Source of the DNA: JAJDUF01 sp965238265
GTDB taxonomy: Bacteria; Chloroflexota; UBA11872; UBA12225; JAJDUF01
DNA length: 64,000 nt
Direction of reading: 5' to 3'
Assembly (NCBI GenBank): GCA_965238265.1
Contig: OZ250185.1
Coordinates: 1,674,001 to 1,738,000 of the forward strand
The position numbers and the translations under genes were made by a program. Below are positions 15,653 through 24,136 of this stretch, one piece after another (position 1 is the stretch's first letter; each line of letters starts with the position of its first letter). A model generated the notes under the pieces. It was not told the origin of the DNA and ran no database searches. It saw nothing but the letters and a program-made list of their open reading frames with translations.

Positions 15653-18336
15653 CCAGTTCCAACGGGCGGCGCTGCGATGACCTGTCGGGTCCGCACCATC
15701 CGAGAGAGTCGTGGTGGCGTAGGCCGGGCCAACCGGGCGTGCTGGCGGCTAGCGGCTTTGTCGGACTTGCCATCCTCACCTACGCGCCACTGCTGCTCTT
15801 TGACCGGCTCTCGGTCAATGCCGATGTGTTTCTGGCCTATCTGCCGGCCCACCTCTGGCTGGCCGCCGGGCTGCGGGCTGGCGAGCTATGGCTGTGGACG
15901 CCGCATCTGCTTACCGGTTTCCCGCTGGCCTTTACCGAGTACAGCTGGTTCTATCCGCCCACGTGGTTGGCGCTGCTGGTCGCGCCCGGTCCGCGCGGCT
16001 ATTGGGTATCCGTCGCGCTGCACGCGGCGGCGGCCGGGATCGCTACCTACGGGCTGGCACGGTCTTGGGGCCGTTCGCCGGCCGCTGCCGGGGTCGCTGG
16101 CGCTGTGTACCAGCTGAGTGGGACCGTGGCCGGCGGCGCCGCGCTCCTGAACTTCGGGACGGTGTTCTGGGCGTTGCCGTTCCTCTGCTGGTGTGCGGAT
16201 GGATTGCGCCGCGCAGCCGCAAACTCGGGCCGGGTCGCTTGGCAACCGCTCCTGTTGCGCGGCCTGCTCGCCGCCACCACCGTCGGCCTCATCACCCTCT
16301 CCGGGCACCCACAGCTGGTCGCGCTGGTGTGCGTCGGTACCGGGGTCTACGCCATAGTCACGACGGTCGCGCTCCAGTGGTCAGCGGTCAGCGGTCAGCG
16401 GTCAGCGGCCACAAGCCACGAGCCACGAGTCGGGGTGTGGCGCGTCTGGATAGCGCCGGTGGCCTTACTGGCCGCGGGTCTGGCGGCCTTGCCGCTGGCA
16501 GCTATCCGTATCGTACCCACGCTCGAAGTGGCCGCCCTCTCGCCACGTGGTCAGGGGCTGGAGGTCCCAGCGGCGGCGGTTGGCTCTGCCCCGCCGTGGG
16601 CGTTGGCCGCTGGGCTGGTGCTGCCGGGGTTGGAGGTGCTGCCGGTGCTCTCGCCGACGTGGGTTGCCTACGTCGGCCTCGTCCCGCTGGCGCTCGCCGG
16701 CTATGCGGTATGGCGCCGGCGAGCGACCGGTTTTCCTGGCCGGACGGTCCTGCTACTGGTATTCGGCGGTGGCGGCCTCATCCTTGCCTGCGGTGGCTTC
16801 ACCCCGCTCTACCCACTGCTGCTCGAGGTGCCCGGTTTCGCGCTCTTCCGCGACCCGACGCGCTGGCTCATCCTCTGGGTGTTCGCCGCCGCGCTGCTCG
16901 CTGCGGACGGCTACGATGCGTGGCTTGCGTCTGGCGGGGTGCAGCCTGCTACACCTCACCGCGGCTGGTGGCCGCGGTTGACACTGCTGGTGGTGGTCGT
17001 GATCGTGGCCGGGCATCTCATCGGCACCGTCGGTCTCGTGTTCGGACGTGACCTCTTGTTGGAGCAGGTCGGACAGCCACTGGCCCAACGCCTCGCCGCC
17101 GATCCGGCCCGCACCTTCACCGCCGAGCGTTACGCGACCACGTTTGCTGCGTATCTGACCTCAGCCCAACGCGCCCTCGACCCCCGCCGGTTGGCCGTGC
17201 TGGGGCCGCTGGCGGGCCTCGTGCTGGCCGTGTGGTGGTGGGTATGGCCGCGGCGGGGGCAGCCAGTCGTCACGCTGACCATCGTCATCGCGCCGCTCCT
17301 GCTGTTCATGTGGTCGCGTTTTCCGACGGCCCCGCCCAGTGCCGGCGCCGGTGAGCTGGCTCAGGTTGCCACGCTGCCCGGCCTCCGCGAGGGCTACTCC
17401 CGTGTGTTGAGCTGGAAGCCGCGGGCCGCTGCGTATGAGCTGAACCTCGCCACGCTCGCGGCGCAGGGCAATGCGCCGGCCGCGACGTTTGCGTTGCAGC
17501 GAGCCGGTCTGACGCCGAACTGGGGGCTGGCCGAGCGCGTGCCACAGCTCGGTGGCTACGAGAACTTGCTGTCGGTGCGCCAAGCGGTCTTCTCCGCCGC
17601 GATACACTCCGAGCGCGCCGTGCCGGTACGGCTCCCACAGCCCCAGTTTGCTCCGGGGCAACTGCCACAAGGGCTGCTGGAGTCGCTGGCCGTGCAGTAC
17701 CTCGTACACGCCCGAGACGCACAGAAGAGGCCTCACCTGGACATGCACCGCTGGCGGCCGCTGCGCGACGGCGCCGCGCCAGCGAACGCCGGCCCGATGG
17801 AGGTATGGATCAATAGCCGGGCGCTGCCGCGGGCCTACCTCGTCCCGGCCGCGCGCACCGTCGACTCGGCGGAGGCCGCCTGGGAAGCCGTCGCCGCACC
17901 GAGCTTCAACCCGCGCCGGACCGTGGTTCTGGAAGGGGTGGGGAGTGCGTTCCCTCCCCTGGTAGCTCAATCCGGGGAGAGCCAGGGTGGGGGCCTGTCA
18001 GCCGGCTCGGCGCGCCTGACGAGCGACCGGCCGCAGCGTATAGCGATTGCAGTCGAAGCGGCAACGGATGCCTGGCTGGTGCTCGCCGATGCCTGGTTTC
18101 CCGGCTGGACGGCTATGCTCGATGGCACTCCCACGCTCGTGCTGCGCGCGAACTACCTCGTCCGGGCGGTGGCCGTGCCGGCCGGAAAGCATGAAGTCGT
18201 CTTCAGCTATGATCCACCGGGCTACGCTACCGGCCGTACCGTGAGCCGCGCCGCGTGGGGCGTGCTCGGCGCGGCTCTGGTGGTAGCTGTGCTGCTCGGT
18301 CGGCGGCGAAGAAGACACTCTGACGAGCGAATATGA
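15649..18336 (+). CDS. YfhO-family multi-pass membrane protein (GT-C-like)
   Basis: An 895-residue polytopic protein starting at a GTG that overlaps the previous stop (GTGA). It has about a dozen hydrophobic segments (for example GFVGLAILTYAPLLLFD, LVFGGGGLILACGGFTPLYP) and a large soluble region after residue about 560. It closes with the characteristic YfhO end: WFPGWTAMLDGTP, VPAGKHEVVFSYDPPGY and a last TM segment. YfhO proteins are linked to glycosylation of lipids or teichoic polymers. Residues about 244-260 (WSAVSGQRSAATSHEP) are encoded by a heptad tandem repeat and are not expected to be conserved. It likely acts with the two upstream proteins on an envelope glycan. Confidence 0.83.
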   Translation: MTSSNGRRCDDLSGPHHPRESWWRRPGQPGVLAASGFVGLAILTYAPLLLFDRLSVNADVFLAYLPAHLWLAAGLRAGELWLWTPHLLTGFPLAFTEYSWFYPPTWLALLVAPGPRGYWVSVALHAAAAGIATYGLARSWGRSPAAAGVAGAVYQLSGTVAGGAALLNFGTVFWALPFLCWCADGLRRAAANSGRVAWQPLLLRGLLAATTVGLITLSGHPQLVALVCVGTGVYAIVTTVALQWSAVSGQRSAATSHEPRVGVWRVWIAPVALLAAGLAALPLAAIRIVPTLEVAALSPRGQGLEVPAAAVGSAPPWALAAGLVLPGLEVLPVLSPTWVAYVGLVPLALAGYAVWRRRATGFPGRTVLLLVFGGGGLILACGGFTPLYPLLLEVPGFALFRDPTRWLILWVFAAALLAADGYDAWLASGGVQPATPHRGWWPRLTLLVVVVIVAGHLIGTVGLVFGRDLLLEQVGQPLAQRLAADPARTFTAERYATTFAAYLTSAQRALDPRRLAVLGPLAGLVLAVWWWVWPRRGQPVVTLTIVIAPLLLFMWSRFPTAPPSAGAGELAQVATLPGLREGYSRVLSWKPRAAAYELNLATLAAQGNAPAATFALQRAGLTPNWGLAERVPQLGGYENLLSVRQAVFSAAIHSERAVPVRLPQPQFAPGQLPQGLLESLAVQYLVHARDAQKRPHLDMHRWRPLRDGAAPANAGPMEVWINSRALPRAYLVPAARTVDSAEAAWEAVAAPSFNPRRTVVLEGVGSAFPPLVAQSGESQGGGLSAGSARLTSDRPQRIAIAVEAATDAWLVLADAWFPGWTAMLDGTPTLVLRANYLVRAVAVPAGKHEVVFSYDPPGYATGRTVSRAAWGVLGAALVVAVLLGRRRRRHSDERI
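16381..16429. repeat. Heptad tandem repeat inside the YfhO-like gene
   Basis: About three and a half copies of TCAGCGG (GGTCAGCGGTCAGCGGTCAG and flanks), followed by CCACAAGCCACGAGCCACGAG. The insert keeps the reading frame and falls in a loop between membrane segments. Related heptad or CCACTGGC-type repeats occur at 516, 33905, 41050, 54084 and 60154. Confidence 0.65.
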
Positions 18337-18875
18337 CTCAGACCAAATATATCGTTATCCACACCGACGGGTCCTGTTTGGGCAATCCGGGGCCTGGGGG
18401 CTACGGCATCGTGCTCAGACACGGCAGCCGTCGGAAAGAACTGTCCGGTGGCTATCGGCTGACCACGAACAACCGCATGGAGCTACTGGCCGCGATAGTG
18501 GCGCTGGAAGCACTGAAGCAACCCTGCCGGGTCACGCTGTTCAGCGACTCGAAGTACGTAGTGGATGCCATGCGGAAGGGCTGGGCCGAGAAGTGGCGTG
18601 CGAACGGGTGGAAGCGCAACAAGCGAGACCGTGCCGAGAACCCCGATCTCTGGGCGCGGCTGCTGACGCTCTGCGGGGAGCACGACGTCACTTTCCGCTG
18701 GGTGAAGGGCCACGCCAACGACCCCGAGAATGAGCGCTGCGACGAGCTTGCCAAGGCCGCCGCCGCGCAGCCGAATCTACCGGCGGATGAAGGCTACGAG
18801 TCGCGTGCCGCACCTAACCCCCGGCCCCCTAAATTAGCCACAGAGCACAGAGAGAGCACAGAGAGGGTGCGCTAA
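18333..18875 (+). CDS. rnhA: Ribonuclease HI
   Basis: A 180-residue RNase HI that removes RNA from RNA-DNA hybrids. It carries the four catalytic acids: Asp in HTDGSCLGNPGPGGYG, Glu in TTNNRMELLAAI, Asp in LFSDSKYVVDAM and Asp in NERCDELA. The conserved WVKGHAND motif is present. The ATG overlaps the YfhO stop by 4 nt, so it is last in a four-gene unit. Canonical RNase HI ends near residue 155; the extra tail (NPRPPKLATEHRESTERVR) is encoded by two intergenic repeat families, so the native stop was probably displaced by repeat insertion. Confidence 0.95.
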   Translation: MTQTKYIVIHTDGSCLGNPGPGGYGIVLRHGSRRKELSGGYRLTTNNRMELLAAIVALEALKQPCRVTLFSDSKYVVDAMRKGWAEKWRANGWKRNKRDRAENPDLWARLLTLCGEHDVTFRWVKGHANDPENERCDELAKAAAAQPNLPADEGYESRAAPNPRPPKLATEHRESTERVR

Positions 18876-19051
18876 GTCGCCCCTACAGTGTTAGGGTTGG
18901 CGGTGCCGGGTGGCCGCTGTAGGAGCAACCCTAGTGGTTGTCCTCGTCCCCCTGCCGAGCGGGGGGGCCATAGGGAGGACAACGGGAAAACAAGGGATGC
19001 ATAGGCCGCGTAGGGACGCAACATGTTGCGCCCCTACCTTGGCACCGCTAC
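18876..19051. repeat. Repeat-filled gap: GC hairpin and perfect palindrome
   Basis: Between convergent rnhA and the MFS gene lie a GC hairpin copy (18945-18980, CCCCCTGCCGAGCGGGGGGG core with CCATAGGG) and the clearest copy of the palindrome family (19010-19037). The latter reads GTAGGGACGCAACA and then TGTTGCGCCCCTAC and is nearly perfect over 28 bp. Either could act as a bidirectional terminator, though none has a U-tract. Confidence 0.65.
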
Positions 19052-20320
19052 CTACCCCTTCCGAGGGTGAGGTGCCGCCCGCCCGGCTTGCCCGCGAAAG
19101 AGCAGCGTGAACGCGCTCGCCGCGAGCACGTAGAGTATCGCCGTCCCGATGAAGCTGGGCCGGTAGCCGGCTGCGGCAATAAGCTGGCCGCCGACGTAGG
19201 TGCTCAACGCCGCCGCGAGGTTGTTGGTCACGAGCAGCGCCGCCGTCACCGTGGCGCGACTCGACTGGTCCACAATCGTCATGGCGAAGCTGTCGCGCAC
19301 CGGAAAGGCCATGTTCATCAGCGGGGTACGCATCACATAGGCAGCGGCAGCGAATCCTAACGCCGGTGGAAAGCCGACCAGAAGTAACAGCGGCACGGAG
19401 GCGAGCTGCGTCAGTGCGATGCTCAGGACCGGTCCTAGCCGTGTCGCCAGGACGGGCGCGGCCAGCGTGGCTACCACGCGCAGACCCAGCGATGCGGCGC
19501 TCATCGTGCCGTAGAAGGCGGCGGAGGTTCCCAGCTCCTGCACGAAGAAGACGTTCAGGAAGGGGATCGTTAGCCCGGCGCCCAAGCGGATGAGGCCATC
19601 GGTGGTGATGAGCTTGGCCAGCGCCGTCGTACTACGGCGCGTCAGAGTCCAGCGCCGGGTCTCCGGTGGTTGATAGGTCTCGCGCAGCAGCAGCAGTACG
19701 GGCAGGGTGAAGGCCGAAGCGCCGCCGGCGACCAGCAGCGTCGCCCGGTAGGACCACACCTCCGAGAGCGCCAGCCGCGAGTCTTGCAGCCATTGCGGGA
19801 CGTGTCCGCCGAGCAGACTGCCGACGATGGTGCTGACTAGAAACAGGGCCGCCATCGTGCTGAACAGGTAGGTCCGCTCGCGCCGGGAGCTATTGTGCGC
19901 CAAGAACGGCGCCTGCGCGGCCAGGGCAATGGCGCCGCCGGCCCCGGCCAGCGCCCCGCTGACGAGCAGCAGAAGCGGCGTTGTGAGCACCATCTGGCCG
20001 AAGGCGCCGCAGCCGACGCCCACGCTGCCCCAGACGAGCGACCGCTTTGTGCCCCAGCGGTCGGTGAGGAGGCCGGCCGGCAGCGCGGTAAGCCCGGCGG
20101 CAGCCGTCGTCACAGCGAGTAGTTGGCCCAGGAACGCGGCGTCGAAGCCGAGCACCTGGATGTAGAGGTTGAAGATGATCCGCGTGACGCCGACGGTGAA
20201 GCCGCCGAGAAAGGCCACCCAGAGGTAGAGCCGAGCGTTGCGCGAAAAGCTGCCGAGGGCGTCAATGTACGCCCGCAACTCCCGCTCGGCCGTTGACCAC
20301 AGCGCGCGGGTCGGTTCCAT
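19052..20320 (-). CDS. Major facilitator superfamily transporter
   Basis: A 422-residue polytopic inner-membrane protein with about 12 hydrophobic segments and an MFS layout. It has VAFLGGFTVGVTRIIFNLYI, then the A-motif-like ALPAGLLTDRWGTKRSLVWG between TM2 and TM3, and a central loop (LLLRETYQPPETRRWTLTRR) separating the two six-helix halves. Such carriers are usually drug or small-solute efflux systems, but the substrate cannot be read from sequence. It stands alone between repeat-filled gaps. The ATG at 20320 starts a plausible cytoplasmic N-terminus. Confidence 0.88.
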   Translation of the reverse strand: MEPTRALWSTAERELRAYIDALGSFSRNARLYLWVAFLGGFTVGVTRIIFNLYIQVLGFDAAFLGQLLAVTTAAAGLTALPAGLLTDRWGTKRSLVWGSVGVGCGAFGQMVLTTPLLLLVSGALAGAGGAIALAAQAPFLAHNSSRRERTYLFSTMAALFLVSTIVGSLLGGHVPQWLQDSRLALSEVWSYRATLLVAGGASAFTLPVLLLLRETYQPPETRRWTLTRRSTTALAKLITTDGLIRLGAGLTIPFLNVFFVQELGTSAAFYGTMSAASLGLRVVATLAAPVLATRLGPVLSIALTQLASVPLLLLVGFPPALGFAAAAYVMRTPLMNMAFPVRDSFAMTIVDQSSRATVTAALLVTNNLAAALSTYVGGQLIAAAGYRPSFIGTAILYVLAASAFTLLFRGQAGRAAPHPRKG

Positions 20321-20397
20321 GTGATCGTGCGCTTCCGGCCGGTCAGAGTTACCCCCTCCCTAGCCTCCCTCCGTTGCGACAGGGGAGGGAACGTGCC

Positions 20398-20432
20398 GTC
20401 CCCCTGCCGCAGCGGGGGGACCATAGGGGGGC
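20398..20432. repeat. GC hairpin repeat copy
   Basis: CCCCCTGCCGCAGCGGGGGG followed by ACCATAGGGGGGCC, the same unit as at 24163, 28701, 52326, 57027 and 59051. It lies in the MFS-serS gap next to a reversed partial copy of the GGGGGTTAGG-type element (20441-20460). Confidence 0.65.
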
Positions 20433-20467
20433 CAGCCGGGGAAGGGGCCGGGGGTTAGGCCCCTCCG

Positions 20468-21751
20468 TTACGGCACCGAGATACGCTCCATGCCGCCCAT
20501 GTAGGGGCGCAGCACCTCCGGGATCGTGACGCTACCGTCCCGCTGCTGGTTGTGCTCCAGGATGGCGATAATCGTCCGCGGCAGGGCCAGTCCCGATCCG
20601 TTCAAGGTGTGGACGTGCTCCAACGGGTCGCGCTTGCTCCGGTCGGCGCGCCGCAACCGCGTGCCCATCCGCCGGGCCTGATATGCCTCGCAGTTGCTGC
20701 ACGACGAGACCTCGAGCCACTGCTCCACGCCGGGCGACCACACCTCCAGATCGTAGGTCTTGGCTACGGCCGAGCCGAGGGCGCCCGTACAGAGCGCGGC
20801 AACGCGATAGGGCAAGTCGAGCGCCTGGAGCACCGCCTCGGCATGTACGAGCAGCGACTCCAGCTCACCGTAAGAGTGCTCCGGCGCGACAATCTTCACC
20901 ATCTCAACCTTGTCGAACTGGTGTACTCGCAACATCCCGCGCGTATCCTTCCCGGCAGCACCGGCTTCGCGGCGATAACACGGTGTATAGGCGGTGTAGT
21001 ACAGCGGCAGGTCCGCCTCGCTGAGGATTTCGTCGCGGTGCATGTTGGTGACTGGCACCTCAGCAGTGGGGATGAGGAACATATCATCAGCGGCGACCCG
21101 GTAGGAGTCCTCTTCCAACTGCGGCAGCTGCCCCGTGCCGACCATGACTTCGCGGCGCACCAGGTGCGCGGGCGCCACCTCGGTGTACCCGTGTTGCTCG
21201 ACGTGCAGGTCCAGCATCCAGGTGATGAGTGCCCGGCTTAGGCGTGCTCCGGCCCCGCGCAGCATGGTGAACATGGCGCCGGACAGCTTGGCGGCTCGTG
21301 GGAGGTCGAGGATACCCAGGTATTCGCCCAGCTCCCAGTGTGGTCGCGGCGCGAAGTCGAAAGACTGCGGTGTGCCCCACGCGCGCACAATCACGTTATC
21401 ATCATCGTCGGCGCCCACGGGCACGGACTCATGGGGCAGGTTGGGCATCGCCAGCATAATCTCGGCGATGCGCGCTTGTAGCTCCGCTTCCGCGCCGTCC
21501 AGCTCGGCAATGCGGCGGCCGACCTGGCGCATCTCGGCGATCATGGGCGCGGCCGCGCGGCGATCCCGCATCCGGCCAATCTGCCGGCTGACCTCGTTGC
21601 GCTGTGCTTTGAGCGCCTCCGACTCGCCCAGCAGCGTGCGCCGCCGGCTATCGGCCGCAAGTAGCTCGTCGAGTGGCGAATCATCGCGCCGCTGCGTGAG
21701 CGCCCGTCGGACGAGATCGGGATGCTGGCGGATGAAGCGTAAATCGTTCAT
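20468..21751 (-). CDS. serS: Seryl-tRNA synthetase
   Basis: A 427-residue class II aminoacyl-tRNA synthetase charging tRNA-Ser with serine in the cytosol. It has an N-terminal long-helix coiled coil (residues about 30-100, RRRTLLGESEALKAQRNEVSR), motif 2 (CYRREAGAAGKDTRGMLRVH) and motif 3 (GSGLALPRTIIAILEHNQQ). Length matches the family. The ATG at 21751 begins the classic MNDLRFIRQHPDLVRRAL. It lies 95 bp downstream of lysS on the same strand, probably as the last gene of a greA-lysS-serS unit. No T-box leader is visible. Confidence 0.97.
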   Translation of the reverse strand: MNDLRFIRQHPDLVRRALTQRRDDSPLDELLAADSRRRTLLGESEALKAQRNEVSRQIGRMRDRRAAAPMIAEMRQVGRRIAELDGAEAELQARIAEIMLAMPNLPHESVPVGADDDDNVIVRAWGTPQSFDFAPRPHWELGEYLGILDLPRAAKLSGAMFTMLRGAGARLSRALITWMLDLHVEQHGYTEVAPAHLVRREVMVGTGQLPQLEEDSYRVAADDMFLIPTAEVPVTNMHRDEILSEADLPLYYTAYTPCYRREAGAAGKDTRGMLRVHQFDKVEMVKIVAPEHSYGELESLLVHAEAVLQALDLPYRVAALCTGALGSAVAKTYDLEVWSPGVEQWLEVSSCSNCEAYQARRMGTRLRRADRSKRDPLEHVHTLNGSGLALPRTIIAILEHNQQRDGSVTIPEVLRPYMGGMERISVP

Positions 21752-21846
21752 AGGGGGTCCTTGGCTGGCACGTCACCGGCCGGCGCTACTGACGATGCCG
21801 GACGCGGACGATGGCGCCGGGTGTGGCGCGCGTGCGGCACGTCATC

Positions 21847-23400
21847 TCACTCGATGGTCCGTAGCATCGGGAAAAAGATCACCTCGCGTATCGTGCTTTG
21901 ACCGAGCAGGAACATCACGAGGCGATCAATGCCGATACCCAAGCCCCCGGCGGGCGGCATCCCTTGCTGTAGGGCCTCGACAAAATCGAGGTCCATCACG
22001 TGCGCCTCGTCATCACCACCCGCACCCGCGGCCACCTGCTGCAAGAACCGACGATACTGGTCGTCAGGATCGTTAAGCTCGCTGTAGGCGTTGGCTACCT
22101 CGATACCGGCAGCGAACGCCTCGAACCGCTCTACCGTGTCGTCGCTGCCCGGCTTGAGCTTGGCGAATGGCGACAGCTCCAGCGGGTAGTCCAGCACAAA
22201 GGTCGGTTGGATGAGGTGGGGCGCCACGACCGTATCCAGCAGTTGGTCTACCAGTTTGGCCCACGTCGGCTGTGGCTCGACGCGCAGCCCGGCAGCTTCA
22301 ACGGCGCCTTGCAGGGATGGCAAGTCGCGGTACTGCATGTAATCAACGCCCGTCTCGGCGCGGATCGCCTCGCGGAGCGTGATCCGGCGCCACGGCGGAC
22401 GGAGATCAACCTCCACCCGCTCGTCATTCCCGCGTGCGCGGGAATCCACATCCTGGTAGGCGACGGTCTGCCGACCGAGCGCCTGCTGGGCCACGGTCGG
22501 CACGAGCTGCTCGACCAGCTCCAGCATCGTGTGGTAGTCCGCATAGGCTTCATACGACTCCAGCAAGGTGAATTCGGGGTTGTGCCGGCGGGATAGCCCC
22601 TCGTTCCGAAACACGCGCCCAATCTCATACACGCGCTCAAATCCACCGACTAGCAGCCGCTTGAGGTACAACTCCAGGGAAATACGGAGGGAGAAATCGC
22701 TATCGAGGGCCTGGTAGAAGGTCTTGAACGGGCGAGCGGCCGCGCCGCCATGGAGGGCCTGGAGGACGGGCGTCTCCACTTCGAGGTAGTCTCGCGCGTG
22801 GTAGAAGTCCCGTACCGCCTGGACGATCCGTGTGCGTTGGGTCAATAGGTCAAAGGTGTCTCTATTCGCGAGGATATCCACGTGGCGGCGGCGGAGCCGT
22901 GTTTCCATGTCGGTCAGCCCGTGCCACTTCTCTGGTGGTGGCCGCAGGGACTTGGCCACCATCTGCCAGGCAGTGACCTGCAAAGTCGGCTCACCCGTCC
23001 GGGTCCGGAACATCGAGCCGCTGACCTCGATCAAGTCCCCGAGGTCTACGGTGGTGCGGAACAACTGGTAGGCCGCCTCGCCAACCGTATCGCGCCGGAG
23101 GTAGATCTGCACGCGCCCGGAGGCATCCTGAAGCTGCCCAAAGCTCGTGCGCCCCATCGGTCGCAGCAGCAGCACACGGCCGGCCAAGGTCAGCTGCTCA
23201 TCGGCAGCTTGCTGCTCCCCCAGGATCGCCAGCGCCTGCCGCAGCGAGTGGGTCCGGCCAGTGCGCGCCGGGAACGCCGCGGCGCCAGCCGCACGCAGTT
23301 GCCGGAGCTTCGCGCGGCGCCTCTGGATGAGGGGATCATCGTCACCGGGTAACGGTGCCGGTTCCTGGTCGGCCTGGCGGCTGGCAGCAGCCTCATTCAT
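21847..23400 (-). CDS. lysS: Lysyl-tRNA synthetase, class II
   Basis: A class II LysRS of about 517 residues. It has an N-terminal OB fold (LAGRVLLLRPMGRTSFGQL), motif 2 (RVFRNEGLSRRHNPEFTLLE) and motif 3 (GLGIGIDRLVMFLLG). The best start is the ATG at 23400 (MNEAAASRQADQ); GTG 23472 and ATG 23442 are in-frame alternatives. A dispersed REP-like palindrome lies inside the gene (22423-22448) and encodes DSRARGND in the loop between the QTVAYQ and VEVDLRPPWRRIT blocks, with no frame disruption. The protein is probably functional since the insertion is outside the catalytic motifs. The gene sits between greA and serS. Confidence 0.96.
   Translation of the reverse strand: MNEAAASRQADQEPAPLPGDDDPLIQRRRAKLRQLRAAGAAAFPARTGRTHSLRQALAILGEQQAADEQLTLAGRVLLLRPMGRTSFGQLQDASGRVQIYLRRDTVGEAAYQLFRTTVDLGDLIEVSGSMFRTRTGEPTLQVTAWQMVAKSLRPPPEKWHGLTDMETRLRRRHVDILANRDTFDLLTQRTRIVQAVRDFYHARDYLEVETPVLQALHGGAAARPFKTFYQALDSDFSLRISLELYLKRLLVGGFERVYEIGRVFRNEGLSRRHNPEFTLLESYEAYADYHTMLELVEQLVPTVAQQALGRQTVAYQDVDSRARGNDERVEVDLRPPWRRITLREAIRAETGVDYMQYRDLPSLQGAVEAAGLRVEPQPTWAKLVDQLLDTVVAPHLIQPTFVLDYPLELSPFAKLKPGSDDTVERFEAFAAGIEVANAYSELNDPDDQYRRFLQQVAAGAGGDDEAHVMDLDFVEALQQGMPPAGGLGIGIDRLVMFLLGQSTIREVIFFPMLRTIE
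22423..22448. repeat. REP-like palindrome inserted in lysS
   Basis: GTCATTCCCGCG-TGCG-CGGGAATCCA, the same family as the ATTCCCGCGAAAGCGGGAAT elements in intergenic gaps. It is in frame within lysS and translates on the minus strand as DSRARGND. Confidence 0.8.
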
Positions 23401-23509
23401 CGTGCCGGGACATACTCCTTGCTCATCTGTGCCGACCAACATGTGTCGGGCGGCGAGAACGGGCTGGCTCACCGGCCCGCGGCGGTCTGGGTTGGATCGG
23501 GAGACCGGG

Positions 23510-23971
23510 TTAGGTGATCTCGAGGACGGTCAGCGACAGCGTGCCCGCCGGCACTTCGACGGATATTTCGTCGCCGACCCCGGTGCCCACCAGCGCCTGA
23601 CCGATGGGGGATTCGTTCGAGATTCTGCCCTCGCGGGGACTGGCCTCCGGCGAGCCGACAATCGTATAGGTTCCCTGGGAGCCGTCGGCGCGCTTGACTA
23701 CCACGTGACTGCCCAGGCCAACCGTCCGGGTGGTGTGCTCCTTCACGACGACGGCATTGCGTAGCTGCTGCTGGATGCTGCGAATCTTGCCCTCGACGAA
23801 GGCCAGCTCGTTCTTAGCCTCGTCGAAATCGCCACCCTCGGCGAATGCTCCGAACTCCCGTTCTTCTTGAATACGTTTGGTGATCTCCCGGCGCTGAATC
23901 ATAAGCTGGGAGAGTTCCTCTTGGAGACTTTGCTGACCCTCCGGCGTCAAATACACAGTCTGATTAGTCAT
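23510..23971 (-). CDS. greA: Transcription elongation factor GreA
   Basis: A 153-residue factor that inserts its coiled coil into the RNA polymerase secondary channel and stimulates cleavage of backtracked RNA. The N-terminal coiled coil carries the expected acidic tip (EEREFGAFAEGGDFDEAKNE). The C-terminal FKBP-like domain contains ISNESPIGQALVGTGVGDE. The ATG at 23971 (MTNQTVYLTPEG) is chosen because CAGGAGGT lies just upstream; an earlier in-frame ATG at 23989 is not so placed. It heads a likely greA-lysS-serS operon behind a strong promoter. Confidence 0.97.
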   Translation of the reverse strand: MTNQTVYLTPEGQQSLQEELSQLMIQRREITKRIQEEREFGAFAEGGDFDEAKNELAFVEGKIRSIQQQLRNAVVVKEHTTRTVGLGSHVVVKRADGSQGTYTIVGSPEASPREGRISNESPIGQALVGTGVGDEISVEVPAGTLSLTVLEIT

Positions 23972-24078
23972 CGGATACCTCCTGGGCATCCCAAGGGAGT
24001 CACAACAGGCGACACAAATGCAAAGAAAAAGAACCGAGAGCGCAACTCTCAGTTCACAGTGAATGCCCAGCCACTAGC

Positions 24079-24107
24079 ATTATAGAGTCACGGCGCTCTG
24101 TGGTCAA
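24079..24107 (-). promoter_or_regulatory. Sigma-70-type promoter for greA-lysS-serS
   Basis: On the minus strand, TTGACC (24107-24102), a 17-bp spacer and TATAAT (24084-24079) form a near-consensus vegetative promoter. Transcription would start near 24072, leaving a leader of about 100 nt before greA. Confidence 0.8.
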
Positions 24108-24136
24108 GACAAGACAGCGCCCCCGGCCCTATGTCC

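Noticed and set aside
21752..21846. T-box leader upstream of serS
   Set aside because: The gap is only 95 bp and shows no T-box or specifier stem.
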